A stretch of 64,000 nt of DNA from Verrucomicrobiota bacterium. GTDB taxonomy: Bacteria; Verrucomicrobiota; Kiritimatiellia; CAIQIC01; JAGNIJ01. This document shows, piece by piece, positions 9,360 through 19,036 of this stretch. The position numbers were made by a program, and so were the translations under genes. How positions within the stretch are numbered: the stretch's first letter is position 1; every line of letters begins with the position of its first letter. The DNA is taken from NCBI GenBank assembly GCA_022710725.1, contig JAKLGK010000010.1, positions 1 through 64,000 of the forward strand. The letters are read 5' to 3'. Under the pieces are notes generated by a model. The model was not told where the DNA came from and searched no databases. It saw only the letters and a list, made by a program, of their open reading frames with translations.

Positions 9360-10155
9360 TTTTGTCCGGGCCGACCGTCGCTGGCCGGAATGGCCGCTGC
9401 TTCGCTGCTCTTGTCCCGTCCCTCCCATTGCGATGACCCTGATGTCGTCCTGGTGGCTGTCCTGAAAAAAACGTGGAATTCTCGCGCGCGACTTCCTTTC
9501 TGTAGATGGACGCGCTATGCGCGTAAAAAAGAAGGAGGACAGGGCAAGCAACGAAACAGTTGTGACATAGGCACGCTCTGATAGAACGTGTCACAAGCCT
9601 GACGGAGCGGGCATGAAGCCCGGGCCGATGTTCCATGCGGGCGCCAGGTCGTTGTCGGGGCACGAATACCGCCTGCCGAAATATCTCGAAACGCGGGTGG
9701 ACGGGAGGGGAGCGGGAGATACTCGGCACGGGGGGGCGGTGTTTGGACGCCGGGGGATGGAAGCCGCGCCCGAGGTTGCCGTGGCGACCGGGCCGTCCAA
9801 ATGACAGAGGGTTGGGCCGTGCGCCGGTCCCGGCGAATCCGGTGCGGCCGGTGTTCTGCGGCCAGACCCGATCCCGGAGAACATCGCCAGGTGACCGTGC
9901 TTTGGGGCCAGGGCTCCGCCTGGAGCGGGCGATCGCCCGAACTGACGCGCCTGAAATGAGAGCACGTCGAAGCGGGTGTGTGATCGACTCCTGGCGCATC
10001 CAGGCGGCTGATGCCGGCGACAGGCGGGGCGCCGCGGGTCCGCGCTGGACGGGACGGACAGGCGTGTTGGCGCAGTCCGGGCTTGTTGTCCATTGCGCAG
10101 GATCATCCCGCAGCGGATTGGTGTGGCTCCGACGCCTGGGCACGCGTCCATTGCG
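9360..10155. other. Gene-poor region with a perfect inverted repeat
   Basis: Nearly 800 bases between the GHL10 gene and a broken gene hold no convincing coding sequence. The open frames on both strands have Arg/Pro/Gly-rich, low-complexity translations typical of non-coding GC-rich DNA. The only clear structure is a perfect 8-nt inverted repeat, TTGTGACA at 9560-9567 and TGTCACAA at 9589-9596, with a 21-nt spacer. It might be an operator or the trace of an insertion. Confidence 0.4.
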
Positions 10156-10797
10156 TTACGGGGAAGATGCTGGCGTCGTCTGCAGTTGAGCCGACACCTG
10201 CGCGATCCGCTGGATGATGGGCGTGGGCGGTTCCATGCCGGGCGGCGCGTTGTCCAAGGCAACCTGTAGCGCCTGCCGGATGGTTCCCGGCGTCACGGTC
10301 TCGTTGTCGGTCCTCGCGCCTTGGAAGTCGTTGTAGCGGTCGAAGGCCGTGGTATACCCGATCATGAACTGAGCATCCACGTCCTGGGCCTCGGTCGCGG
10401 TGCCGTATCGGTGTTCCGACTGCCGGCGCAAACCCGCCGTCCGGTAGAACCGCCGTGGAGCCCGTAGGCGTCGCCCGGCAGCACCGCGTCCAAAGGGCTC
10501 TTGTTCATGAGCCGGGAATACAGCCACCCGGCGGCCTCCGTGACCGGGCCGCTCGGCGCTCCGGTCAAGGTGGTCCTGGTCTTGTCGGGCGCAGGCGCGG
10601 GGATGGTGAACATCCCCCCGGCGCTTACGCGGCATTGGGATCCGTCGTTTTCAAGAACCGAGATCTGCCCGATCAGCCGGCCTCCGGAATCCCGGATCAG
10701 GATTTTCCTCCGCGGCCCGGCTGCCCGCCGTGAGCAGCAGGAAGAAACAGGCCGGCTGTATGAACCGGCTAAAAGCGCTGGCGCGTCTGAACCTCAT
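10156..10797 (-). pseudogene. Secreted protein gene broken by two frameshifts
   Basis: An ATG at 10797 opens a signal-peptide-like stretch (MRFRRASAFSRF, then CFFLLLTAGSRAA). That frame stops at 10651. A second frame gives protein-like sequence (ILIRDSGGRLIGQIS, then AAGWLYSRLMNKSPLDAVLP). Near 10455 sense returns to the first frame (RRFYRTAGLRRQSEHRYGTA, then DAQFMIGYTTAFDRYNDFQG) and ends at 10156. Joined, the pieces would give a secreted protein of about 213 residues that I do not recognise. The first shift falls close to an AAAA run near 10705, so both true decay and sequencing errors are possible. No domain can be named. Confidence 0.55.
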
Positions 10798-10865
10798 GGG
10801 GCGGACCTTCCTGCCCCGTACAACGTGCAACCCCCCGATAAAGTGCATCCCGGCCACGGGCGGGC

Positions 10866-13400
10866 TCAATTTCCGCGCGCGCGATACGTTCCGCTGGAGG
10901 CCGCGCCGCCCGGCTCGCGCCACAGCGCGGACACGCCCATCCCCGAGTCGAGGAGGACGCCGTTGGTGACCGGCCGCCAGTCCGGGTTCGCCAGCGAGGC
11001 GCAAGTCTCGACCACGTACCCGGTGCTCGCGGGCGCCGACTGCCGGAAGAAAAACGCGGTCTGGCCGAAGGCGTCGATCCGGACATGGCGGCCTTCCACG
11101 TCCGGACCGGGCGACTCCTGCGCGCCGGGCTGCCAGAACAAGCCGAGGCTCTTGCCCGTGTTGTAGACCCGGCCCGGCGTGTCATAGACCGGCCGGGTGC
11201 CCAGGATCAGGACGTTGGTGAGCGGGGCGGCCGGCGGGACCAGTTCGCCGAAGGTCGCATTGCGCAGGATGGGAAAGGGGGCGGCATCGAGCAGCGCGCC
11301 CCCGGCGTCCACCCGCGCGCCGAAGAGGCCGGCCGGGCCGTTGCGGGTGTCGCGGAACAGGCACAACCAATCGGTCCCGTCACAGGCGACGGCGCTGTTT
11401 GCGGAAGACGCCCAGGCGTTGATGACGAGGACCGTGATCACGTTGCCGAGCGCCGCCGTGGAGGCGTCCAGGGTGCGGCCGAGGATCTGGTAGGCGGCCT
11501 GGTCGCGCCAGGTGACGAGGAACCGGTTGCCGCCCGCGTGATAGGCGGCCTGCGGTTCCCAGCGCACGGAAGACCCCGAGTACAGGTTCGACGCCGAGGT
11601 GTCGATCGCGGTCCCGCCGGGGCGGTAGCGGCGGAAGCGGATCGCCGCGTCGTCCGCGCACAGGACGAGATAGCAGCCGCCGCCGAACGTGACAAAGGGG
11701 TCGGAGATGTCGGAGCCGCCGATGTCGAACGCGCCGCCCATGCTCCCGTCCGCCCGGACAAAGCGACCGCGTGTTTTTCCCGAATCGGAATCGTCCCAGA
11801 CCGCCAGGAAGTTGGTGCCGTCCGACGCGATGTCGCAGAAGTAGGCGAACGTCGCGCCCACGCCGATCTGCACATTGGTTCCCGCCGGCTGCCCGTCCAG
11901 AGTCAGGCGCTGGCCCCACACCTGGTCGCGGGGATTGCGTTCGTCCGTCCAGACCACGTATACCGTGTCCCGGCCGACGGCCGCGGCGGGCGCCCACTGG
12001 TCGCTGCTGTTGGTGCAGACGAGGAAGGGGGCGGCGGCCAGGGGGATGCCCCCGGGGGAAACCCGCTGGATGGCGATGTCGCCGAGCCGCTCGGAATGCG
12101 CCGGATGGTACTCGAAGGCCACCCAGAAATTCGTCCCGTCGCATCCGCCCGAGTTGTAACGCTCGCCGGCGCCCGCGACGGACGCGAGGCGCTGGGTGCC
12201 GGCGGTCAGGAGGGAATCCTGCGCCTCGATGGCCTGACCCCAGACCGTCTCGTCGCCGTGGGCGGCCAGGAACGAGCCGTTGGTCCGGGCGCATACGACC
12301 GGCGTGGATGGGTCGTTGGTGGAAACCAGCGTCCCGTTCGTGTCGGCGAAGCCCCCGCCCGAATCCATCACGCTGGCCCGGAAGGCGGGCGGCGAGCGGT
12401 AATCGTGCCAGGCGAGCAGGTAGCGGCTGCCGTCCCAGGCGAGCGACGGGGCGACCTGGTCGCTAGCCGCGGTGATGAAGGCCATGCCGGTGGAGGAGTG
12501 GCTGACCGTGCCGTCCTGCGCCACGAAGGCGCCATGGATGTCGACCGTCCCGCTGCGGCTGTCCTGCCACGCCACCCACCAACCCTGCGTTCCGCCCGGC
12601 CCCGGCCCGAAGGCCGGACAGGGGTTGGCCTGGGTGCCCGGGAACACGCAGATCGGAAGGGGCGCCGCATCCAGCACCGCGCCTCCTTCGGAAAGGCGCA
12701 GGCCCCGGATATCGTTGCTGATCGCGACGGCGAGCAGGAAGCTTTTTTCCCCCGCCGCGAAGTTGCCGTAGGCCAGGCCCGGTTGCACGTAGCCGGAAAA
12801 GCCCGCCATCACCTGGGTCGCCGCGCCGACGGGTTGCCCGGCGGGGGAGCAGGTTTGCGCCCACAACCGGTACGTGTTGCTGTAGGCGCTCCACGTCATG
12901 AGCAGGTTCGTTCCGCCCGCGCAGACGCAGGAGCGATAGGCCGAGGTCGCGCAGGTTTCCACCGGGAACGGCGTCGTGTCCGCGAATCGGCCGTCCGGGT
13001 ACATCCGCCGGCCCAAGCCCTCCCGCGGCCCGCTGCCCCGGTGCTCCTGCCAGATCACCCAGAAGGCGTCTTGAAACCACATGACCGCGGGATAGCGGCG
13101 CTCGGTGGCATAGGCGCCCACGCTGTTGGGGGCGATGAGCAGGGCGACCGTGTCCAGCGGCCGGCCCTGCGCGTCCAGCCGCATCCCCTTGATCTCGTCG
13201 GACCCGTTGTCCGCCCACACGGCCAGCCCTATGCTCCCGTCGGAGGCCAGCCGGTGCTCCCACGCCTCCGTGAACTGTCCCGAAACATCCACGGCGGGAT
13301 TAATCAGGAACGGCATGCCCACGGTTCCGGCCTGCGCGGCCAAGACCCCGAGAAGCACACCCCCCCCTATCCTGCGCCACAGCGCGCCACGATTGAACAT
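10866..13400 (-). CDS. Large secreted repeat protein, beta-propeller-like, with C-terminal YR-type module
   Basis: The protein has 844 residues. The ATG at 13400 is chosen because GGAGG lies upstream and a signal peptide follows (cleavage near AQAG, residue 24). Most of the chain is about fifteen units of roughly 50 residues with the pattern small-hydrophobic-W-x-D-x-R followed by a DG turn, for example WVAWQDSRSGTVDIHG, YLLAWHDYRSP and VYVVWTDERNPRDQVWG. This spacing is what stacked four-stranded propeller blades look like, and similar chains occur in secreted myxobacterial and PVC proteins. The last 65 residues resemble the shared C-terminal module (TGYVVETCASLANPDW, ending TYRARGN). No catalytic motif is seen; a binding or structural role at the surface is inferred. 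It is divergent from the peptidase gene at 13561. Confidence 0.75.
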   Translation of the reverse strand: MFNRGALWRRIGGGVLLGVLAAQAGTVGMPFLINPAVDVSGQFTEAWEHRLASDGSIGLAVWADNGSDEIKGMRLDAQGRPLDTVALLIAPNSVGAYATERRYPAVMWFQDAFWVIWQEHRGSGPREGLGRRMYPDGRFADTTPFPVETCATSAYRSCVCAGGTNLLMTWSAYSNTYRLWAQTCSPAGQPVGAATQVMAGFSGYVQPGLAYGNFAAGEKSFLLAVAISNDIRGLRLSEGGAVLDAAPLPICVFPGTQANPCPAFGPGPGGTQGWWVAWQDSRSGTVDIHGAFVAQDGTVSHSSTGMAFITAASDQVAPSLAWDGSRYLLAWHDYRSPPAFRASVMDSGGGFADTNGTLVSTNDPSTPVVCARTNGSFLAAHGDETVWGQAIEAQDSLLTAGTQRLASVAGAGERYNSGGCDGTNFWVAFEYHPAHSERLGDIAIQRVSPGGIPLAAAPFLVCTNSSDQWAPAAAVGRDTVYVVWTDERNPRDQVWGQRLTLDGQPAGTNVQIGVGATFAYFCDIASDGTNFLAVWDDSDSGKTRGRFVRADGSMGGAFDIGGSDISDPFVTFGGGCYLVLCADDAAIRFRRYRPGGTAIDTSASNLYSGSSVRWEPQAAYHAGGNRFLVTWRDQAAYQILGRTLDASTAALGNVITVLVINAWASSANSAVACDGTDWLCLFRDTRNGPAGLFGARVDAGGALLDAAPFPILRNATFGELVPPAAPLTNVLILGTRPVYDTPGRVYNTGKSLGLFWQPGAQESPGPDVEGRHVRIDAFGQTAFFFRQSAPASTGYVVETCASLANPDWRPVTNGVLLDSGMGVSALWREPGGAASSGTYRARGN

Positions 13401-13560
13401 GATCAGCCTCCACGGGAAAAAAGCAAAACGCGCCGAGGCCCCCGTTGTCCAGCTTTTTCCCCGTGCCGGGACGGGCTGGCCCTTCGGATCGGGGCGGGAC
13501 CGGAAGCTTGCTTTGCGGCCGTGGATTCCGTATGCAGGGATAGCTTTAGAGGGATTCATC

Positions 13561-15579
13561 ATGTCCACGCGCGACCGCAGCCCCCTTGCGCTTGCATTGA
13601 CCTTGGCGATCCTGTGCGCCGGGAGCGCATCCGCCCAGGCGCCGGCCGTTACGCGCTGGATGGATCCGCAGGGCCGGCTCCGCCCGGCGCATGCGCCGGA
13701 GGCGGCCGGCGGGCCGCTGAAGATGACGTTGGCCCGGGTTCCGTCGGCTCGGGGCGCGCCGATCCCGCCGGGAGCGGAGACCAACCGGGTCTGCCTCGTC
13801 GTCCACACCAACGTGGTCGGGGCGCTCGGCGCAGCCCTGTCCCGGTATCAGGCGGACCTGGGCGCCGCGGGGTACTCGGTCCTGCTCTACACCTACGAAA
13901 GCGGCAGCGCGGAAAACCTGCGCGCGTACCTGGCCGGACTGTACGCCCAGCCGAACTCGCTGGCCGGCGCGGTGCTGGTTGGCGAGATCCCGTACATCGT
14001 GTACGAGATGTACCAGGACTGGGGCAACGGCAACGAGTACGAGGATTTTCCCTGCGATATTTTCTACGCGGACCTCAACGGCACGTGGGCCGACACGAAC
14101 AGCGCGCCGCCCTTTTCGGCGGGCAAGTACGATTCCCGGAGCGGAAACCTCGACCTGGAAATCTGGATCTCGCGCCTGAAGGCCGGCAACCTGCCGGCGC
14201 TGGGCGCGGAGACCGACAGCCTCGCGCGCTATTTCGATAAGAACCACCGCTACCGGGAGCGGCAACTCGTCCCGCACCGCCGCGCGCTGGCCTACGTGGA
14301 CGACGACTGGAGTTACGGCACCGGCGAGGACGCGGAGTGCCTGGGCTGGCGCTACGGCGACGCGGGCGTGCGCGCCGTGATGGACGCCGACTCCACGACG
14401 GCCGCCGATTACATGGCCTTTATGACGAACAGCTACGAGCTGATGTTCGTCCGCTCCCACGGGTACCCCGGCGGGCACGGCTTCTACGAAAGCGGGAAGA
14501 CCGCCTTTAACTATGTCCTCACGGACGACTACCTCGATCTCGCGCCGCCGGCGCTGTTCTATTCGTTCTTCGTCTGTTCCGGCTGCGACTTTGCCACCAG
14601 CGACAATCTGGGCAGCCTTGTCGCGTTTAATGCCGACGACTCCGGGCTGGCCTGCTGGGGCAGCACGAAGACGGGCGGGATGTGGGATGACCGCTATTTC
14701 TACGAGCCGCTGGCGGAGGGCGCCAGCCTCGGCTCGGCGTTCAAGGCCTGGTTCAATGTCTGCCAGACCAACTGGCCCTCCTACGCGCCGCCGTGGTGGT
14801 ATGGCATGGTCATCCTGGGCGACGGGGCGCTGGCGTTGAGCGGGACGGAGCCGGCGGGTTCCGCCGCCTCGGGTTGGAGCGCGGCGCCGGTCGTGTCCTC
14901 GCCGTCCGTCCAGGGCGGCCGCTACCAGCTCCGCCGGACCGCCTCGCTTGCGGCGCCGGCGTGGACGAACGTCGGCAGCATCGTGACCGCGGCCCAGTTC
15001 GCGGTGTCGCTGTCGGACACCAACGCCCTTGTCGATTTCGCGGCGTACCGGGTCGTCAAGTTGGAGGACGGGACGAGCAACCTCCTCCGGAACGCGAGTT
15101 TTGAAATGCCGGGGTCATCCGACAGCCGCGCGCGCTACTGGGAGGACGCCAACCCGGATTCGCACGGCAACATCTGGAGCAATGTTTCGCGGGTCGCCTG
15201 GCGCTGCTACTACGGCGGGGCGGAGGCGGCCGTGCGCGGCACGTGGGCGGGCGTGAACATCGGGGGCTGGTGGCAGGAGGCGCCCGCGACCGCGGGCTCC
15301 AATTACCAGGCCTCCGCCTGGTTCTGGGCCGACCACTCCGCCAACGTCTGGACGGCGGCCGTGCAGGAGCTCAAGATCGAGTTCCTCGACAGCGGCTACT
15401 CGCTGCTGGGTTCCTCCAGCGTGGGGCTTTCCGGCGTCGTCGAGAGCTGGACGCAGAAGACCGTCAGCGCCGTCGCCCCGGCGAACACGGCCTGGGCGCG
15501 GTTCGTCGTCAACGTGAGCGGCGCGTCCGCGCAGGGCGCGCTGCAGTTCGACGACGCGGAACTGGTCCGGAGTCCTTGA
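13561..15579 (+). CDS. Gingipain-like (C25/clan CD) secreted cysteine peptidase
   Basis: The protein has 672 residues; ATG 13561 follows the ribosome site GAGGGA. The signal peptide is residues 1-25 (ends SASAQ). The core (about residues 75-430) has the clan CD layout of a Rossmann-like fold with a His-Gly pair and a downstream Cys: RSHGYPGG gives His300 and FVCSGCDF gives Cys339. The 39-residue gap is close to the 33 of gingipain RgpB. Acidic stretches such as DFPCDIFYADLN could bind calcium. Residues 440-500 resemble the YRV-type module (YQLRRTASLAAPAWTNV, then FAAYRVVKLED), and residues 505-672 form a jelly-roll carbohydrate-binding-like domain starting NLLRNASFEMPG. It probably acts outside the cell. 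It converges with the GH13 gene and abuts it with no gap. Confidence 0.75.
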   Translation: MSTRDRSPLALALTLAILCAGSASAQAPAVTRWMDPQGRLRPAHAPEAAGGPLKMTLARVPSARGAPIPPGAETNRVCLVVHTNVVGALGAALSRYQADLGAAGYSVLLYTYESGSAENLRAYLAGLYAQPNSLAGAVLVGEIPYIVYEMYQDWGNGNEYEDFPCDIFYADLNGTWADTNSAPPFSAGKYDSRSGNLDLEIWISRLKAGNLPALGAETDSLARYFDKNHRYRERQLVPHRRALAYVDDDWSYGTGEDAECLGWRYGDAGVRAVMDADSTTAADYMAFMTNSYELMFVRSHGYPGGHGFYESGKTAFNYVLTDDYLDLAPPALFYSFFVCSGCDFATSDNLGSLVAFNADDSGLACWGSTKTGGMWDDRYFYEPLAEGASLGSAFKAWFNVCQTNWPSYAPPWWYGMVILGDGALALSGTEPAGSAASGWSAAPVVSSPSVQGGRYQLRRTASLAAPAWTNVGSIVTAAQFAVSLSDTNALVDFAAYRVVKLEDGTSNLLRNASFEMPGSSDSRARYWEDANPDSHGNIWSNVSRVAWRCYYGGAEAAVRGTWAGVNIGGWWQEAPATAGSNYQASAWFWADHSANVWTAAVQELKIEFLDSGYSLLGSSSVGLSGVVESWTQKTVSAVAPANTAWARFVVNVSGASAQGALQFDDAELVRSP

Positions 15580-18500
15580 TCACTCGTCCCGCACGCGCAC
15601 CCGGTAGAGCCGCGGCGCGCCGGCGGCGGGCGGCGGGGTGAGCGTGAAATCGTCCGTGAACGACCGGTTCGTGGCCGCGCCCTTGGGCGCCGGGTCCATC
15701 TCCTCCGCGAGCGATCGGGCAATGTGCTGGAAATCGCCTGTGATCCCCGAACTGTATTCCACGCCGTAGCGGGTGCCGCCGACCGAGCTCCAACGCAGCG
15801 CGTAGCCCTGCGCCGCCCAGGGCTGGCCGACCAGCCGGAGCACCGAGTTGCTGTCGTTCGGGTCCGTGTTGCAGCGGTACTCGTCGAGGTTCGGCATCCC
15901 GTCGCCGTCCGCGTCCGCCGTCGCCGAGCCGGCCGTCGCATTCGTGAACTGCGCGGTCTCCCAGTCGTCGGGCATCCCGTCCGCGTCGGAATCCGGCGGC
16001 GCCTGGACCGCGACGCGGAGGGCCGCCGGCGCGCTGCTGGTGAGCCCGTCCGAGGCCACGAAATCGAACGAGTCGGTGCCGGTGTAGCCGTGCACGGGCA
16101 GGTAGACCGCCGTCCAGGTCGAGGTGTCGACGGCGGAGAGGCTGCCGTGGGCCGGGCTGCCGGCCGTCTTGAACGTCAGCGACTGCCCGTCGGGATCGGT
16201 CCCCGTGAGCGCGAGGTTGGTCGGCCCGTACCCGACGTGCACGACCTGTGTGGCCGCGGCGACGGGCGGACGGTTGCTGAAGGCCGCGCACTCGCAGCCC
16301 TGCTGCTCGTAGGCGATTTCGAGCGACCAGCACAGGTTCGTGCCGGTGTTCCGGGAGAAGGCGTCGCGCATGCGGAGCCGCCACGTGCCGTTGAGCGCCT
16401 TGCCGTTGAAGGCGTCCAGTGTGCTCTCCGGCCGGTACGCCCCGGCAAACGGGGGGCTGCCGTTGCTGATGGCCAGCGCCGCAGCCTGGTCGAGGACGGT
16501 GTAGGCCGCCGATCCGCACGTCCCCGTCCCGAAGTGGTCGCCGCTGCCGCCGCGCCGGTAGACCAGCAGGACCTCCGAGCCGTCCGGATGCTGGAGCGCG
16601 AGCGTGAGATCCCGGTCGTAAGTGTGGTGAATCCGCAGCCGCACGTTGACGTCGCTGACCACGTTGGTGCCCGGCTCGCTGATCGTCAGGTCGGAATAGG
16701 TGGTCGAGGCGTCGGCGATCGGTTTGGGCGTGTCCGTGCTCTCGAACACGTTGGTCGTCGTCGCCAGGTCCACGAACCGCCCGATCACGTGCTCGAACGC
16801 GCTGGTCAGCGCCTGGCCGTTGAACGACATCGCCAGCTCGAACTGGACCAGGCTCCCGCACGCCAGCCCGGGATCGAGCCGGTACTCGTACGCCGAGGCG
16901 TTCGTCGCCGCGGCGTCGGGGGCCATGTCCTCGAAGCTCGATGTGCCCTGCACGATGGTCACCCCCGGCGTCGGGGAGGTGAGCGCGACGCTGACGTTCG
17001 TCGCGGCCAGCTGGGACTTGTTCCACAAAACGACGTCCTCGCGGATGGTCTCGCCGGGGTCGAGGATCCCGTCGTCGTTGCCGGCCGGCCGGTCGGCGGG
17101 CGCGGTTTCGCGGATCAGCATGCCCGTCCGCGGCACCTGGGAGAGGACCAGCACGCTGTAGGGGGCGATGGTGATGGTCCCCCACGGCGGCGCGCCCGCG
17201 GCGACGACCTCGACGCTGCCCGCGTTGCCGTAGTCGGCGGCGTAATTCGTGGAGTCGCTGTTGAAGTGGACGTACCACGTTCCCGCGGCGGGGAAGTTGA
17301 TCGGGTAGCCGGACCGCGTCGCGTTGGCGAAGTTGGCGGCGACCACCGTGTAGCGGTCCGTCGCCGCGGAATCCCACCGGCTGTACGCCACGAGCTTGCT
17401 GGCGTTGTCCACGTGGTAGGCGCTGCAGCTGTCGCCCAGCAGGCCCTCCGACACGCCGTCGAGGTTGCGGCGCAGTCGGATGAGGTCGCGGTAGAGGCGG
17501 ACGATGCCGGCGAAGCTGTTCGTGCGGGTCCAGTCCGCGCCCACCGTGTCGCTGAACTGGTTGGTCTCGAGCATCTCCTGGCCCTGCAGGATCATCGGCG
17601 TGCCCGGGGCGGTCAGGACCAGCGCCGCGCCGAGCGTCGAGCGCTTCCGGGCGTAGTAGCCGGCCGGGTCGCCCGAGTGGATCGCCGTGGGCAGGCGGAC
17701 GCCGCCGTTGAGGTCGCCGGCCGAGTCGTGCGAGTCGGTGAAGATCACGCGCTGGAAGGTCCCGGCGACGTTCCGGGCGACGGTCGGCATGTCGCGGTTC
17801 GAGTCGCTGCCCTGGGTGAGCACGCTCCGGATCTCCCAGAGGAAGGTGAAGTCCCAGTAGGCGTTGAATCCGCTCAACTCCTTCACGTCCTCCGCGATGT
17901 TCCACGTGCCGGGATACTCGGCGGCCATCATCGCGAGGGCGTTCGTGATCAGCGTCAGCCCCTCCGGGATGTAGACGCCGTTGGTCGTGTAGAGGATATG
18001 GTTCGGCGCGTCCCAGCGGAAGCCGTCCATCCGGTACTCGTTCTTCCACATCCGGAACGTGTCGAAGATCGCCGCGCAGACCTGGTCGTTGCTGTAGTCC
18101 GGCCTCGGGCCCCACGGCGTCGTCGCGTACGGGTCCGTGTTGTAGAAGTACTGGCCGCCGTGGACGCCGTCCGGGTCCCAGCCGTCGAACCGCCACAGGG
18201 ACGAGCCGGAATCCCAGTGGTTGTGGACCACGTCCAGCAGGACCGCGAGGCCCCCCTGGTGGCACTGCCGCACGAGCTCCCGGAGCGCGTCCGGCGTTCC
18301 GTAGTCGTACTCGACGGAGAACGGGTAACCGGGATTGTAGCCCCAGCTCGTGGACGACGGGAACTCGTTGACGGGCATCAGCTCGATGCCGCTGACGCCG
18401 AGGTTGCGCAGGTGGTCGAGCCGGCCCGTGAACGTCGAGAACGTGCCCGACGGCCCGTTGAAGGTCTCCGCGTGCGCCTCGTAGAGCACGAGGTCCCGCG

Positions 18501-18903
18501 AATTGGTGAGGCTGTAGGCGTCGCCCTGCCAGGTGAAGTTGCTCGGGGCCGTGATGACCGAGTTGTTGTTGTCCCCCGCGTTGACGCGCCGGCTGCGCGG
18601 GTCGGTCTTGTAGGTCGTCGGGGTGTTGACCAGGAACTTGTAGTTCTGGCCCGTCACCGCGCCGGACACGTCCGCGGACCAGACGCCCGAGGTCGCGCTC
18701 TCCAGGGTGAGCGGGCGCGAGGTCGTGCTCCAGCCGTTGAACTCGCCGGCGACGGTCAGGTTCGTCGCGTGCGGCGCCCAGACCCGGAACGTCACGCCCC
18801 CGGCGTACGGCGTCGCGCCCCAGCCGGGCCGCGAGGATTGGGCGGGGGCCCGCGGCGCGGAACAGAGAAAAGCCAGCAACAGCCATGCGGCGCGGTATGA
18901 CAT
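15580..18903 (-). CDS. Secreted multidomain GH13 alpha-glucan-acting enzyme with P-domain
   Basis: The protein has 1107 residues; ATG 18903 opens a signal peptide (residues 1-22, ending APAQ). Residues about 30-125 form a CBM48-like domain (VTFRVWAPHATNLTVAGEFN). The GH13 barrel follows (about 130-570) with nucleophile Asp298 in MDGFRWDAPN, acid/base Glu338 in WNIAEDV and Asp393 in FTDSHDS, so all three catalytic positions are kept. The sequence most resembles branching enzyme, trehalohydrolase or isoamylase-type GH13 members; specificity is open. Next come a proprotein-convertase P-domain (about 734-864), a cadherin-like domain (about 875-965), a TSP3 calcium stretch (DSDADGMPDDWE) and the shared C-terminal module ending RLYRVRVRDE. 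Export and adhesion modules suggest action on starch or glycogen outside the cell. Confidence 0.9.
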   Translation of the reverse strand: MSYRAAWLLLAFLCSAPRAPAQSSRPGWGATPYAGGVTFRVWAPHATNLTVAGEFNGWSTTSRPLTLESATSGVWSADVSGAVTGQNYKFLVNTPTTYKTDPRSRRVNAGDNNNSVITAPSNFTWQGDAYSLTNSRDLVLYEAHAETFNGPSGTFSTFTGRLDHLRNLGVSGIELMPVNEFPSSTSWGYNPGYPFSVEYDYGTPDALRELVRQCHQGGLAVLLDVVHNHWDSGSSLWRFDGWDPDGVHGGQYFYNTDPYATTPWGPRPDYSNDQVCAAIFDTFRMWKNEYRMDGFRWDAPNHILYTTNGVYIPEGLTLITNALAMMAAEYPGTWNIAEDVKELSGFNAYWDFTFLWEIRSVLTQGSDSNRDMPTVARNVAGTFQRVIFTDSHDSAGDLNGGVRLPTAIHSGDPAGYYARKRSTLGAALVLTAPGTPMILQGQEMLETNQFSDTVGADWTRTNSFAGIVRLYRDLIRLRRNLDGVSEGLLGDSCSAYHVDNASKLVAYSRWDSAATDRYTVVAANFANATRSGYPINFPAAGTWYVHFNSDSTNYAADYGNAGSVEVVAAGAPPWGTITIAPYSVLVLSQVPRTGMLIRETAPADRPAGNDDGILDPGETIREDVVLWNKSQLAATNVSVALTSPTPGVTIVQGTSSFEDMAPDAAATNASAYEYRLDPGLACGSLVQFELAMSFNGQALTSAFEHVIGRFVDLATTTNVFESTDTPKPIADASTTYSDLTISEPGTNVVSDVNVRLRIHHTYDRDLTLALQHPDGSEVLLVYRRGGSGDHFGTGTCGSAAYTVLDQAAALAISNGSPPFAGAYRPESTLDAFNGKALNGTWRLRMRDAFSRNTGTNLCWSLEIAYEQQGCECAAFSNRPPVAAATQVVHVGYGPTNLALTGTDPDGQSLTFKTAGSPAHGSLSAVDTSTWTAVYLPVHGYTGTDSFDFVASDGLTSSAPAALRVAVQAPPDSDADGMPDDWETAQFTNATAGSATADADGDGMPNLDEYRCNTDPNDSNSVLRLVGQPWAAQGYALRWSSVGGTRYGVEYSSGITGDFQHIARSLAEEMDPAPKGAATNRSFTDDFTLTPPPAAGAPRLYRVRVRDE

Positions 18904-19036
18904 GCGTGCTCCGGAATCCGCAGTACCTGTACGCCAAGGCAGAGGGCCTTTCAATCCCTGAAGCGTCACGGAGGGGACGGCGCGGTGCCGCGATGTCCGC
19001 CTCGGAACCGGGATGGCCCGCCTGTGGGCCCGGCGT

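Noticed and set aside
15724..18900. A 1058-codon plus-strand frame opposite the GH13 gene
   Set aside because: The minus strand has catalytic GH13 motifs and recognisable domains; this is a shadow frame.
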